64,000 nucleotides of DNA from Metellina segmentata (lineage: Eukaryota > Arthropoda > Arachnida > Araneae > Tetragnathidae), in contig OX375872.1 in NCBI GenBank assembly GCA_947359465.1, positions 16,290,018 through 16,354,017 of the forward strand, given 5' to 3'. Below, in pieces: positions 33,971 to 44,500 of the stretch (within the stretch, counting starts at the first letter, position 1; every line of letters starts with the position of its first letter). The notes under the pieces are model-generated. The model saw nothing but the letters and a program-made list of their open reading frames with translations. It did not search any database and was not told where the DNA came from. Position numbers and translations under genes: made by a program.

Positions 33971-35543
33971 TTATTTTTTGTCGAGAAGATTCGAATCTAG
34001 ATAGATGGAATCCAGTTAGAGTTTAAAAAACACTAGTTTAAGAGGTTTCAGATATAATGGTAACAAAATTTGTATTTTCACTTGTTTAAATGAAAGCACA
34101 TTACCAGTATCCATTAGAGGGCAATTTACTACTAATTAATGGAACGTTTAACTTCTTACAACTCATCAGCTGGCTTCGCAAAAATGTAAAGTGCTTGGTG
34201 TATTACTGTTTTAATTGAAAAAACTAATGCAAATAGCCCGAAACTTGAGACAATCCATAATATTAATGATTATGTGCATACAATGAAAATAAAAAATTTA
34301 TATTAAGTTATGTCGTATGAATTTGCGGAAAAAATTTACACGATTATAATAATCTTCATATGTTATGTAAACCAGAACTGAAATCATAAACAGGGTTGAG
34401 GATCATTGTAAGTTTTGAATGAGGTCAATGCTCTCCGATCCTAGCTTCATATTTTATCTTGGAACCTATTGCTAATGTTCTGTGTTAAAACTCATGCACA
34501 GAGTTACACTCGATACACAGAGTTAAATTATTTTATTTGTAATTTCTGATAAATATACAATATTTAAAAAAAGCAGTAGACTGTGCATTTGACTGACTGC
34601 ATGATAAAATGTTACAAAGACATAAATACACTGATCATGTTAAAAAAAAAACAGCTAATAATATTTTCAAACAAAATTTAATGCTTGTATATATTTATTA
34701 CAATTTCAAGCCACATCATAAACATATAAGTTGCACAATATGTGTTCAAATTTGAATTATAAAACTAAATCTACATATAAAATTTTTTGATATCCTCATT
34801 GTTGAATTTTCTCATAAACAGTATCCACACTGATTTACTATTTATCCATGGATATAATTCATACAATAATTTCAACTATTCCATAACTTGTCTACAAAAG
34901 AATGCATGAAGGTAGAATAATAAGTAATGCTTTTAGTATTATAAAACATTACCAGATAATGATTTGGATCAAACAAATTCTGTTTTATGAATTTTTTCTG
35001 TCATCAGGGTTAGAGAAGGTTTTTCTGTGTAAAATATTTAGCCCATTGATTGTGTTTGAATGAACTGGGTAATGAATTGCACTTAGTCTGATTTGCAGCA
35101 GTCAATGTTTAAAGTTTCATATTTAATCCTTACTGATCAATAATCTTGATTTGTTGGCTAAAATTAAAGGAATTGTATGAATCACACACACATCCGAAAA
35201 GGATGTCGAAATTCTCCCTAGCAACATGTTGAAAATGGAGTTTTTTTTATAATTAATTTAATTTACCAATATCCATCAGAAGTATCTGTCTATTAAAAGA
35301 TGTCAATATGAGAAAGGTTTTGTTGTTCTATGGTCAATTTGTGCCATATGAATGTTAATTGGGACTGAATCTTTAATAATCTTAGATAGGAATAAATTCA
35401 TCATTTCTGGATTAGTTGTCAAACATTATATAAAGGTTTCATTTATATAATTAAATGTGTAGTAATATCAATGTTAAAATTCCAGTATTTCAGTAGGAAA
35501 TAAGAAATGAATTGTGAGGAAAATAATTTTATACATATATTTA
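33971..35543. other. AT-rich intergenic sequence
   Basis: No recognisable gene or repeat beyond the likely 3' UTR of the preceding exon. Confidence 0.45.
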
Positions 35544-35805
35544 CACTCATGTCCATAAATTAAGGATAATGCCAGCTCCGGCAAATAAAGGTTCAGAAAC
35601 AAAACAAAAGTGACTTATTTATAAAACCCATTTATCAAACAAAAGATAAAGAACCAACATGATGGTGTATGTATTATACCATTCATTAATAAAAACTACG
35701 GTTTTTGCTCACTGGAGCAATTACAAAAAATATCGACCTCACAAAACTTAACATGACATGGTTGGTATGATGGTAAATACATTGTATGTCTCCCAGACAT
35801 TGTAA
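35544..35805 (-). mobile_element. Truncated second copy of the 19.9-kb Tc1-like element
   Basis: It starts CACTCATGTCCATAAATTAA after TA, and about 240 bp closely match 19917-20160. It stops abruptly near 35805 where SINE sequence begins, and I do not see the element resume. Only the 3' flank and C-terminal edge of the transposase region remain. Confidence 0.8.
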
Positions 35806-35811
35806 TGTCTC

Positions 35812-35945
35812 CCACGGTCAGATGACGAGGTCACCATCTGAACTGGCACCCCACTCTCCAAACGTCCGCTCCGCGTTAACGTGAGGACATTTAATGCCAT
35901 CACAGATTTTTACATGCACCAACTGCGGTCTTCAGTTGGACCTAC
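35812..35945 (-). repeat. SINE fragment
   Basis: Minus-strand copy of the SINE body: complement motifs CACGGTCAGATGACGAGGT, GGCACCCCACTCTCCAAAC and GTGAGGACATT. It abuts the truncated Tc1 copy, and neither the head nor the 3' tail is complete. Confidence 0.65.
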
Positions 35946-36430
35946 CTTCCCAACGGAAGACACCTAGTTCTTTCCTACCGGAGACAAAGTCGCTGCCACG
36001 TCGAAACCATATCAACCTAATTTTTCGTAAAAGTGTCCATCACGTATACTCTCCTCCAGGCTAAACTATTAATAAGTACTACTTCAATATTCTTCGCTGG
36101 ATAAGAGATGCAGTAAGATGAAGACGGTCGCAGGTTTGAACAATTGGTGATTGGCAGATTTATCCGGACAACGCGCCCGCCAATCCTTGAGCATGTTCAT
36201 TTGAAAAACATCGAATCACCCTCGTGGCTCAACCCGATCTGGCAATTTGAAAAATATGGTATTTTTTGATGGCCAGAAATCCTTTCCCACCTGTACAAAG
36301 TGCAGCGTATTACCAGCCCTCCCTCACGCATCCTGAATTGCGTTGGAGCTATACATGAAGATATTTTTAAGGAGCTAACCCAAAACTTTTTTGCATACTT
36401 GGTGTCATTTTTTTACGCTGGGATAAGATA
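35946..36430. other. Unassigned, GC-richer than surroundings
   Basis: Possibly decayed non-LTR coding sequence, but no motif is clear enough to name. A stretch near 36170-36235 weakly resembles 39240-39305 on the far side of the 2.8-kb transposon. Confidence 0.3.
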
Positions 36431-36458
36431 TACTCTGTTTCACCTTAACTTGTCAGTA
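36431..36458. repeat. Left terminal inverted repeat
   Basis: 28 bp, exact reverse complement of 39199-39226. The two ends diverge immediately inward. Confidence 0.95.
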
Positions 36459-37448
36459 GAGTAAAGGCTACGTTGACCGCATCACAGCCGTTGTCGTAGA
36501 AACTAGGGTTACAATGTCAGAAGAAGTCAGCTATAAGCGAGGAAATTCGCCCTTTTTGGCAAGGAGAGATAAAATGCACGTGGAAATTCTATACGTTTCA
36601 CAGATCTTTAATTTCTAATGGCTCTTGCATTACATTTGTTAATTAAACAAAAAGCTACTCTATGTTAATATAAATGCGTTTTGATTTTTCTAAATGAGTA
36701 TTATTTTTAGTTATTTAAAAATATATATATTTAAAATTTTTTTACAATAAATGTTGTTTAAAAAAACAGTCTATTTAAAGATGTGATGAACCATAAAATT
36801 CATTTTTTGAATTTACTTACCTGAAAGCTAAACACCTTGATTAATACTTCTTTTTTCAATTTTAATAATTTTATTAAAGGAAATTAATCCAATTTAATTA
36901 CTCCTTTGGTCTTACATTTGGTTGGACAAGGTAGGGGAGAGTGCGTCGTCTGCTAAAATATGTGTTTTTCTTAACAGCAAAATATAGTCTCCAAATTAAA
37001 TCAAATTTATTCTGATATTAAAGAAAGTAAATAACAAATAAAAATACATATAACATAGAGGATATAAAATACATTCACAATAAATAAATAGAATATAAAA
37101 AATACAAATATAGTGAATACACATACAATAATAAAAAAAATGAAACCATTTTAAAAATTAGAGTTAAAAAAAATAAACCTTATATGTGTGAAACATATTC
37201 TGAAACTCGCGGAACGGTGTCGGGTTGATTAGTAGTAAATTATTAATTTTATGAATAATTTAAAATAGTTTACAAGAAAGTGTACAGAAGAAACCAATCT
37301 CTTTCATGAATAGTAGTTACAATGAGAAAACTATATTTACGTTTTACTTATTCATCACATGCATTTATACATCATCAATATATGTAAAACATAGCAAACA
37401 TCATAACAAATCTATTTACATTATAATATACTTATTCATCACATGAAT

Positions 37449-38846
37449 TTACACATCATCATCACTTAACATTTCCGAATCGCTATCAGACTCACTATTA
37501 AAAGAAATTACCAAGTTCTTACTTTCCCAAATATCATCCACAAGTCCATCTACTTCCCACATGTATTTCTCTTTTTCAGTAACATGGTTTATGCAGTTTT
37601 TCCAATTTTGTACAGAGACCTTTTCAATCCCTTGGATGACTAAATCCTTCACATCGTTCAGTTTAAAAGTCTTGTTTTCCCTGGCAACGTGTCCTTTTAC
37701 TTGACTCCATATCATTTCAATGGGATTAAGCTCACAGTGATACGGGGGAAGTCTCAAAACCTTATGTCCAAATTTTTCGGCAATTTCTTCAACTCTGTAT
37801 TTATCAAACATATGTTTGATTTCGCTAACTTTTTTCAACAGTTCAATCTTGATCATGTCCTGGTTCCACGTAATGTTTTTCAACGATAGCCATTCTTGAA
37901 TTGCACTTTTTTTCCAAGATGTCGTCGGAATTTTTTCTTTCTTCACCGAGTGATAGGGGGCATTGTCCATCACTACAAAGCTGTTTCGTTTCAATTTAGG
38001 CATGATATCTTCAAACCACTTCTCAAAATGGTTACCATCCATTTCTTCGTGGTAGTCACCGGATTTTTTTCCTACAAAAATGTCAGCCGCATCAGGTACA
38101 AATCCTTCATCACTTCCGATATGGGTAATGATGAGTCTTCTTCCTTTTCCTTTTGGTGCAGCCAAGCCTGTTGTCAAACTTGAAGAGGAAGCTTCATTGG
38201 TGCTTTTGATGTTTTTGTCTTGCCATACTCGACTTTGTGAGTGTCCTTCATTCACCCATGTTTCATCTAAATAATAGATTGAAGCATTTTCATTCTTCAG
38301 TTCTCTAATTTTTCGTAAATAATTTCTTCGCCATAAAATTATGTCGTGTCTTTCTAAAAGCATAGCCTGCCTTTTTCGCTTTTCAAAGGAAAATCCCAAA
38401 TCTTTCAGTATCCTGTACAGTGTACTTCGGCTAATGTTTGTCGAAAAAATATCCTTATCATTGTTAATTTCATTTAGAACTTTGTCCAATGTAGGAATTT
38501 CATTTCGACGAAAACAATCATGAATTTTTCGTCGGATGCACGATAAAGTAAAGTTGTCATATTTCATCATTCTTGTTCTTTTTCCAACGGCATAAGGTCG
38601 TTTTTTTCCTGGAGTACTCAAAGGACTTGTCGTCTTCTTTTCTTTTTTCAAACGAAAAACAGTTCTTTTGGAAACACCAGTTAGTTGAGACACCTTTCCG
38701 ACGATTTGGTTAATGGAATCACTATGGTTTTCTTCTCGAAGTCTAGAATAAACATTCAATATGTTCCTGCGAGCTCCACTACCAATTGATTTTCCTTGCT
38801 TTGATGGCGTATACAGCTTGGATGGTGACGTTCCTTTTTCAGCCAT
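37449..38846 (-). CDS. DDE transposase, intact, 465 aa
   Basis: An uninterrupted frame for a cut-and-paste transposase of the IS630/Tc1/mariner type. From the chosen start (MAEKGTSPSK, 38846) the order is: basic N terminus; helix-turn-helix (about 27-70, with SQLTGVSKRTVFRLKKE); a second DNA-binding-like region (about 100-165, SRSTLYRILKDLGFSF); then the catalytic core with YYLDETWVN (D194), FVVMDNAPYHS (D294) and PPYHCELNPIEMIWSQVKG (E377). 82 residues separate D294 and E377, against 34-39 in ordinary Tc1/mariner. An acidic SDSDSE tail closes the protein. An ATG 21 codons upstream (38909) is possible but adds a hydrophobic stretch unlike the family. I cannot name the subfamily with certainty. 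Confidence 0.85.
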   Translation of the reverse strand: MAEKGTSPSKLYTPSKQGKSIGSGARRNILNVYSRLREENHSDSINQIVGKVSQLTGVSKRTVFRLKKEKKTTSPLSTPGKKRPYAVGKRTRMMKYDNFTLSCIRRKIHDCFRRNEIPTLDKVLNEINNDKDIFSTNISRSTLYRILKDLGFSFEKRKRQAMLLERHDIILWRRNYLRKIRELKNENASIYYLDETWVNEGHSQSRVWQDKNIKSTNEASSSSLTTGLAAPKGKGRRLIITHIGSDEGFVPDAADIFVGKKSGDYHEEMDGNHFEKWFEDIMPKLKRNSFVVMDNAPYHSVKKEKIPTTSWKKSAIQEWLSLKNITWNQDMIKIELLKKVSEIKHMFDKYRVEEIAEKFGHKVLRLPPYHCELNPIEMIWSQVKGHVARENKTFKLNDVKDLVIQGIEKVSVQNWKNCINHVTEKEKYMWEVDGLVDDIWESKNLVISFNSESDSDSEMLSDDDV

Positions 38847-39198
38847 GTTCAGAGTATCAAACACACTCCAATAAAATAGCACAAGAGAGATATGAACGTA
38901 AATACACACGCTAGCAAAGACGCAGAGCGAAATGGCGCAGACTTGGCCGGAAAGCGTATTTAGCTCGCCAGAAATGTTATCATGGAAACCGGTTTAGAAT
39001 TCCGTTTCGGATATATTCATTCGCTTCGGTCAAAAAAAAATGCTTTTTACAAATAAATAACCGATTATAAAGGTTCAAAAATCACTCCTTCATTGTAGGA
39101 CAATTTTTACACGTTTATATGCATTTTCTTTATTTTAAATTCCAAATCAAGTTGGAATTATTTTTCATGCGGATGAACATCATTTCTGCCTTTCCCAA

Positions 39199-39226
39199 TA
39201 CTGACAAGTTAAGGTGAAACAGAGTA
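39199..39226. repeat. Right terminal inverted repeat
   Basis: 28 bp, exact reverse complement of the left end. Confidence 0.95.
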
Positions 39227-39390
39227 TAGAAGGAAATGACGCGCCGCCTATCCGTGAGCAGGCTCTTTTGGAAAACATTGAAACACCTATGTACTTCAAC
39301 CACCTACAGGTGCATTCCTCCCTGGGTGTATTTCTCTTCCGTGTCAGTAAAAACTTTTATTCTGTATGCATGTCTATAGCTTGAATTGTT

Positions 39391-39453
39391 TGTCTTGTGT
39401 TGCATGGTCAAATGTGGTCCTGGCGCCAAAAAACCCCAATCGACAAATCAACC
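39391..39453 (+). mobile_element. LINE 3'-end fragment
   Basis: TCTTGTGTTGCATGGTC, then GGTCCTGGCGCCAAAAAACC and CAAATCAACC correspond to the last ~60 bp of the non-LTR element at 45943-46374, here on the + strand. It sits directly before a SINE. Confidence 0.6.
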
Positions 39454-39465
39454 TGAGATCGTAGA

Positions 39466-40160
39466 CGCGATAGGCCTTGGTTACACAGTTGGCAGATTAA
39501 CGGATCAGCAAACAGAGGGTTGCGAGTTCACTTCCGAACAAAGACCGTCGTGTACAAGGGGAGGGGGTGCACGATAAATCTATAGCAGCCTCTAATGTCC
39601 TCACGTTGGCGTGGTGTGGAAGTTTGGAAAGTTGATTATGCACCAACTCAGGCGTTGCCTCGTCATCTAACCATCGTTCTGTAGCGGTATGCGAAAGCCA
39701 CGGCCGGAGAAAATTGTTTAGTCTCCTTCCTGCGCGGCTACCAAGAGGCGCGCGATGTTATATGTTTATTTCCACCATTTATTTGAATGCGAGCTCGTAT
39801 TTAAAAAATAAAACAGACTATCTTCGAGGCGAGAAGGCGCCGTGCGTGTATCCGTTAGACACAAAGAGTCTCCTCGCCTAGCTACTATGCCACTATGCGG
39901 TTTCGTTTGATGAACTAGCAAGAAATTAAATGTCGCGGTTCAAATTAAAAATGCTTATGTAAATATTCTTCATTAAAGTTTTTAGTGTAAAGATATGGTG
40001 TCTGTCCAAAAAACTTTTCATACCAACAACAAATATGATCAACACACGTAATTGACCGACCCAACAGTTCAAAATTACGAGTCCTTGTCCTTTCCTTCAG
40101 GAATGATCCCAGACCGTCGCCAACAGCCCATTGTATTGCTCCTGTGCTACGTTAATTAAC
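39466..40160 (+). repeat. SINE copy split by a solo LTR
   Basis: The 5' part (39466-39679) has a tRNA-like head with a box B-like GAGTTCACTTCC, the CCGTCGTGTACAAGGGG link and the body to CATCTAACCATCGTTC. The SINE resumes at 40067 with GTTCAAAATTACGAG and runs to the 3' motif TGTATTGCTCCTGTGCTACG. Removing 39680-40066 and one GTTC restores a continuous SINE. Confidence 0.75.
39680..40066. mobile_element. Solo LTR (387 bp) inserted in the SINE
   Basis: Begins TGTAGCGG and ends CCCAACA (TG...CA). It is flanked by a 4-bp duplication GTTC at 39676-39679 and 40067-40070. It includes a TATA-like GTATTTAAAA and an AATAAA. The boundaries are fixed independently because the host SINE is known from other copies. 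A 4-bp duplication fits Gypsy-type integrases; its coding part is absent through recombination. Confidence 0.72.
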
Positions 40161-40946
40161 TTCCTACCGTGAAGCCAGTACACAACTAAAGGAAATTTGA
40201 TCATGAGGGCTGTTATTACTTGAACTTGCTTGTATTTTGGCAACCAAAGCGTTAACCTCTTCGTTACCTGGGTCTACACACGTGGACCTCGACTCTTTCG
40301 CCTCAAAAATAATCTTTCTGAAAAAATTGGTAGTTACGAACTCGGGTATAAATGCGTGGACGTCTAAGCTTCCGATTGACGCCATTAGATGGCTGTATAA
40401 ATCTGTAATTCCTGTGGAATATGTATTATTCAAAAGCGATTTAGAAGAAATGGCGTAGACTCATCGTTCTCGTAAAAGTAAGTAAATATCATTTGTTTTG
40501 AATGAATTTTAAATCCTTTAGTTAATGTGTTTTAGTGGACAATTTCTTTAAATATGGGATGAAATAGTTTATCTGATTTAAATCTGTATTTTGTGCATTT
40601 GAGATCGATTTTTATATAGGTCCACGTAAGTAAGTGGACGTGAGTACTTGGCGGTTAAAATTGGCGTTGTTATCTTGTGCGTTTCGTCCTTTCACAAATT
40701 TAACAAACAGTCTGTTTTGAACTGTTTACAGTATTTTATGTGATCTTTATCATTTTGAAATTAAAAGTATAACATTTTTCTATTATCTAAAATTTTTATT
40801 TTGATAGTATTGATTCTATTTTTAGGCAAAAGACTATCTAATATATGTTGAAAAGGGTTGTGTTTCTTCACAGAACATGACAATTTTTGGCCTTGGATGA
40901 AGTGTTGTGAAGATATTGTCAGAAATTATCCCCTCAAGCAGGCACT
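40161..40946. other. No gene recognised
   Basis: Open frames exist on both strands around 40164-40458, but no domain is visible. It may be decayed upstream part of the piggyBac relic that follows. Confidence 0.35.
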
Positions 40947-41755
40947 GACAGGTACTTCACTGGCCTGAAATGTGCTAAGTATCTCCTCGAGAAAGAAATT
41001 TTTATAGCTAGTATGATTAGGACACAAACAAAATTGGAAATGCCCGAAATAAATTAAAACTGGACAAAACATTAAAAAGAGGAGATTGGGATGAACTTGT
41101 AAATAATGATGAAAAACTATGCAATTTAAAAATGGAAAGACAATCAAAGTGTTTTATTTTTATCGTCATATTTGGGCAATGAACCTGCGTCAAGCTCCAT
41201 GAGGTGGTCAAAGGAGGAAAAAAGATTATTGTACCAAAGTCAGCAGTTGTTCAGGCCTATAATAGCTCAAAAGGTGGAACCGATTTATATGACAGCTATT
41301 TAGCCTATTATAGGTGTACCATGCGAACAAAGAAATGGCCAGAAAGAGTGTTTATTCCTTTTGTAGATCTGGTTATTTCTAACTGCTGGGTATGGTATGT
41401 GCGCCCTATTATAAAGCAACTCAATTAAAATTCTTATCCCTCATTGACTACCGAATGCAGGTGGCACAAGCCCTCATTAAATATGAAGGGGGAACATTAC
41501 AAAAACATAAGAAAACAAACATGTTCTGAGGAAGAAACTCCAAAAAAGCAGAGGAATGTTGTCAATCAACCAATCAGAGAAGTTAGACTTGATAATGTAA
41601 GCCATGTGCCAAAATTTATGGATGATAAAAATGCATCAAAGCGTAGGTTAAAGTTATTATGCAAATCCAGGACAATAGTTATGTGTGCAAAATGTCAAAT
41701 GTACCTTTGCATCATGAAAATAACTGTTTCATAAAATACCACACAGAATAAAAAT
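40947..41755 (+). pseudogene. piggyBac transposase C-terminal remnant
   Basis: It starts DRYFTGLKCAKYLLEKE, shifts frame at the TIRTNKIGNARN block, continues DWDELVNNDEKLCNLKMERQ, CFILSSYLGNEPASS and then the open stretch KSAVVQAYNSSKGGTDLYDS, LAYYRCTMRTKKWPERVF. This is the piggyBac/PGBD core, including the MGGVD-equivalent (KGGTDLYD). The C-terminal cysteine-rich motif appears as MCAKCQMYLC, then a frameshift before the closing Cys/His. The N-terminal half and TTAA ends were not found. Confidence 0.78.
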
Positions 41756-42286
41756 TATATCAAAAAATTGTTTCGTGTCTTCTTTTCTACAAATATTGTG
41801 TTACTTTAAAGTAATAGTGATATAGTATGTATAAAATTTATGTTTTGTAGTAATAAAATGTACCTATGTAAGTCAAAAGCACTTCCCAAGACAAAATATC
41901 ACATGAAAAAAAATATTTCGTGGTTCTAATTTTCTAATAATGTTATTTTACTTATAAAGTGATAAATAATACAGCAATGTACAAAAAAATGCGTTTTTAA
42001 GCAATATCTTAGCATTTGAAAATGATTAGGCTTTCAGCTTTGAGACCCGAGGTACACATACATGTACCTAAAAGTTTCAGCCCCCTATGATGTCAACATC
42101 TAAAAGAAGAATTGACGTAAGAACTTTGAAGTATTTCATAATATTTATCAGAAAACAAAACTGATTTTTAAACAATTTTTATATGGCTGGTAGGGAAGAG
42201 GTTACACTCAGAAATTCAGTTTTTAAGACTGTATCATGCAGTATTTTTACGTTTTGGCAAAGTTTTTTTTTAAAAAGTAAGTAATA
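41756..42286. other. AT-rich, no gene recognised
   Basis: Nothing beyond short A/T runs. Confidence 0.4.
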
Positions 42287-42514
42287 CACTGGTGTTCAGG
42301 ATTAAGGGAATTTTCATTTTTGGCTGATTATCAACAGAACTACTGGACATATTTTAATGAAATTGGTTATGTTCATGGGTTGAAATAATACAAAAAAAAA
42401 TCATGTAACAACTATGGTACACACGAGCGTAAGACTCATCAGCGCAGTAAGGTCTAAAACAGATGTTACAATATCGACACAAAAAAATGGGTTAGTAGGG
42501 GTATGGTCTCCTCT

Positions 42515-43548
42515 TACAGTTACACAGCTCTCACAACGTGAATTCATACTGGATATGAGACAGTTTATGAGTCCTTGTGGCAGTCAGTCCCATTCCTTCA
42601 GCAACGCTGTTGTCAGGTCTTGGATGGTTCCGGGAGAGGAAAGGTGAGTTGCAATAGCCCTCCGAAGAGCCTCCCCAGATACGCTCTTTTGGGTTTAGGT
42701 TTGGAGATCTGGCTAGCCCATACACCAGGCGAATATCCTCACTTTCCAGATATTCGTCGACCAATGAGCCCTATGTGAACGAGCGTTGTCGTCCATAAAA
42801 ATGAAATCAGGGCCAACTGCACCCTTGAAAAGGCGAACATAGGGCTCCAAGATCTCATATCTATATTTCATAGCAGTCACAGAGCCTTTGTTAAAGACAT
42901 GGAGGTCTGTGTACCCATCCAACATGATGCCTGCATAGATAATCACACCTACGCTGCCATAATGGTCTCTTTCTCGGATGTTGGAGGAAAGGTAGCGTGT
43001 TCTCTCCAGAAGAATGTACGTCGAGAATCAGTGGTTAGACTAAACCGAGACTCATCAGTGAATAGAACGGTTATCTACTGATCCCTATTCAAAAGTCGAT
43101 GTTCTCTGCACCAGAGAGACTAAACGGGCTCTCCTGAGCGTAAAAGTGAGCGGGACGCAAACAACAGATCTTCTTGCAAACATCAGGTCTTCTTGTAGAC
43201 ATCAATTCTTCTTGCAGACATCAGGTCTTCTTGCAGACAAAACCTCTCCCATGTAACCTTCTGGAAACAATAACCCTTGAAACTCGGCTTCCTGTGGCCG
43301 CATGAAAGTCAGGAGAGAACTGAGAAGCTGTTGCATTCCTGTAACGTCTCGCTTTATCGATCTTCATTGACCGTCGTGTCTCTTGGACATATTTGCCCAG
43401 GCCTTCTGTCTACGGATCCGGTATCTTTATACTGCTTCCATAAGTTGAACATAACGCTGGACGTTACATTCGAGTCTCTAGCAATCTGCACTTGAGACTG
43501 CCCTGTTTCCAGTCCCTCGACGATTCGCAACCTCATTCCATCATTCAA
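42515..43548 (-). pseudogene. Tc1-like transposase remnant
   Basis: From 43548: MRLRIVEGLETGQSQVQIAR (helix-turn-helix) and MFNLWKQYKDTGSVDRRPG. The middle has GIMLDGYTDLHVFNKGSVTA, YVRLFKGAVGPDFIFMDDNA (second Asp) and RSPNLNPKERIWG for the Glu region, where the expected NPIE reads NPKE. The end DLTTALLKEWD and LISSMNSRCES is in another frame with a TGA. A four-unit 19-bp tandem repeat lies inside it (43165-43240). Confidence 0.82.
43165..43240. repeat. 19-bp tandem repeat, four units
   Basis: Units close to CAGGTCTTCTTGCAGACAT follow one another without spacers. They lie inside the Tc1 relic, where its relatives would have unique sequence, so this is local expansion after decay. Confidence 0.85.
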
Positions 43549-43856
43549 ACGTTGGTGGTTAGGTACTCACTTTAACTGTTTGCTTTTGAATTTCACCGAA
43601 GGTTGCAAAGAAACTCCACGAAATTCGCCGAGGTATGCGAGCGAACGAAGAGCGGAAATTGTTACCTCACAGGAAAGTGCTGTACGCTTAGAAGGCCTGT
43701 TCCTCTAAATTTCACCGCCTGTACTTACATGTATGCTTACATATTCGACACTAAAAGTTAGCATTTTTGTTTGGCGGCATAAGTTTTATCTTTCGTTCAG
43801 TACTTTTCGAGAAATTCGAAAAAATATCAAAACTTTCTTAATTTTGAACACCAGTG

Positions 43857-44498
43857 TGTATTTAATACCTATAGTCAAATCTATTTTTCAAAATTAACTT
43901 TTAAGCTTCATGTCACTTTGAAACTGATGCAATTTATAAGTATGCTGAAACCAATTAATTACTCCAAACTTTTTTGGACAGTTAAATTAACATTTATTAG
44001 GACAGACATTACAATACATGGGTTAAAATTTAGGAAAACGAGAAAAGTATTATGGCTTAAATATGAAAATACTCCAGTTTCTAGAGTCGTCTGATCAAGA
44101 CGGAGTCCGAAGGCAAACTGCCTTTGTTTTCCATGCACGGGCGCGAGCATCGTCAACAAGGCACTTGAGTGGTCGGGAACCTCCAAGACCTACTTACGAT
44201 GCAGCTGTCCACTTGACTGAGACAGCTGGCTATAATATTTTACAGTGTCAATAGCGATATACGTATAAATGAGCAAAGACAACAGATTCATAATCTTCAT
44301 TCTTTCCTCTTTCTGTGTAAGTGATTAATTTAATGATAGGTTCATTAATTTTATGATTGCTATTGGATTTAACGTTGAAAAAGCATTCTATGCATTTGTA
44401 ACAAATTAATTTATAAAACCAAATAAGGAAGTACCGCCTTCGGGGATTCTTGAGCCCCCACATTATTCCACTGGCTACGCCACTGCTTGTAGTAAATG
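43857..44498. other. Unassigned, with a possible transposon end at 44484
   Basis: Read on the minus strand from 44484 the sequence is CAGTGGCGTAGCCAGTGGAA, a terminus style shared by several cut-and-paste elements. I could not find the opposite end or a target duplication. The rest shows no gene. Confidence 0.3.
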
Positions 44499-44500
44499 TA

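Larger units (their letters stand above)
36431..39226 (-). mobile_element. Complete IS630/Tc1/mariner-type transposon with wide D-E spacing
   Basis: The element is bounded by perfect 28-bp inverted repeats (36431-36458 and 39199-39226) beginning TACTCTGTTTCACCTTAACT. TA occurs at and just outside each end, so the target duplication is TA, although TATA makes its exact register ambiguous. Length is 2796 bp, about twice a usual Tc1/mariner. It encodes one intact transposase on the minus strand, with about 1 kb of AT-rich sequence beyond its stop and 0.35 kb before its start. No second copy is in the window. Confidence 0.88.
42287..43856 (-). mobile_element. Tc1-like transposon, 1.57 kb, decayed
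   Basis: Ends CACTGGTGTTCAGGATTAAG (left) and CACTGGTGTTCAAAATTAAG (right, read inward). TA precedes the left end; the right flank reads TGTA, so that target base has mutated or the last bases shifted. Broken transposase on the minus strand. Confidence 0.83.
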
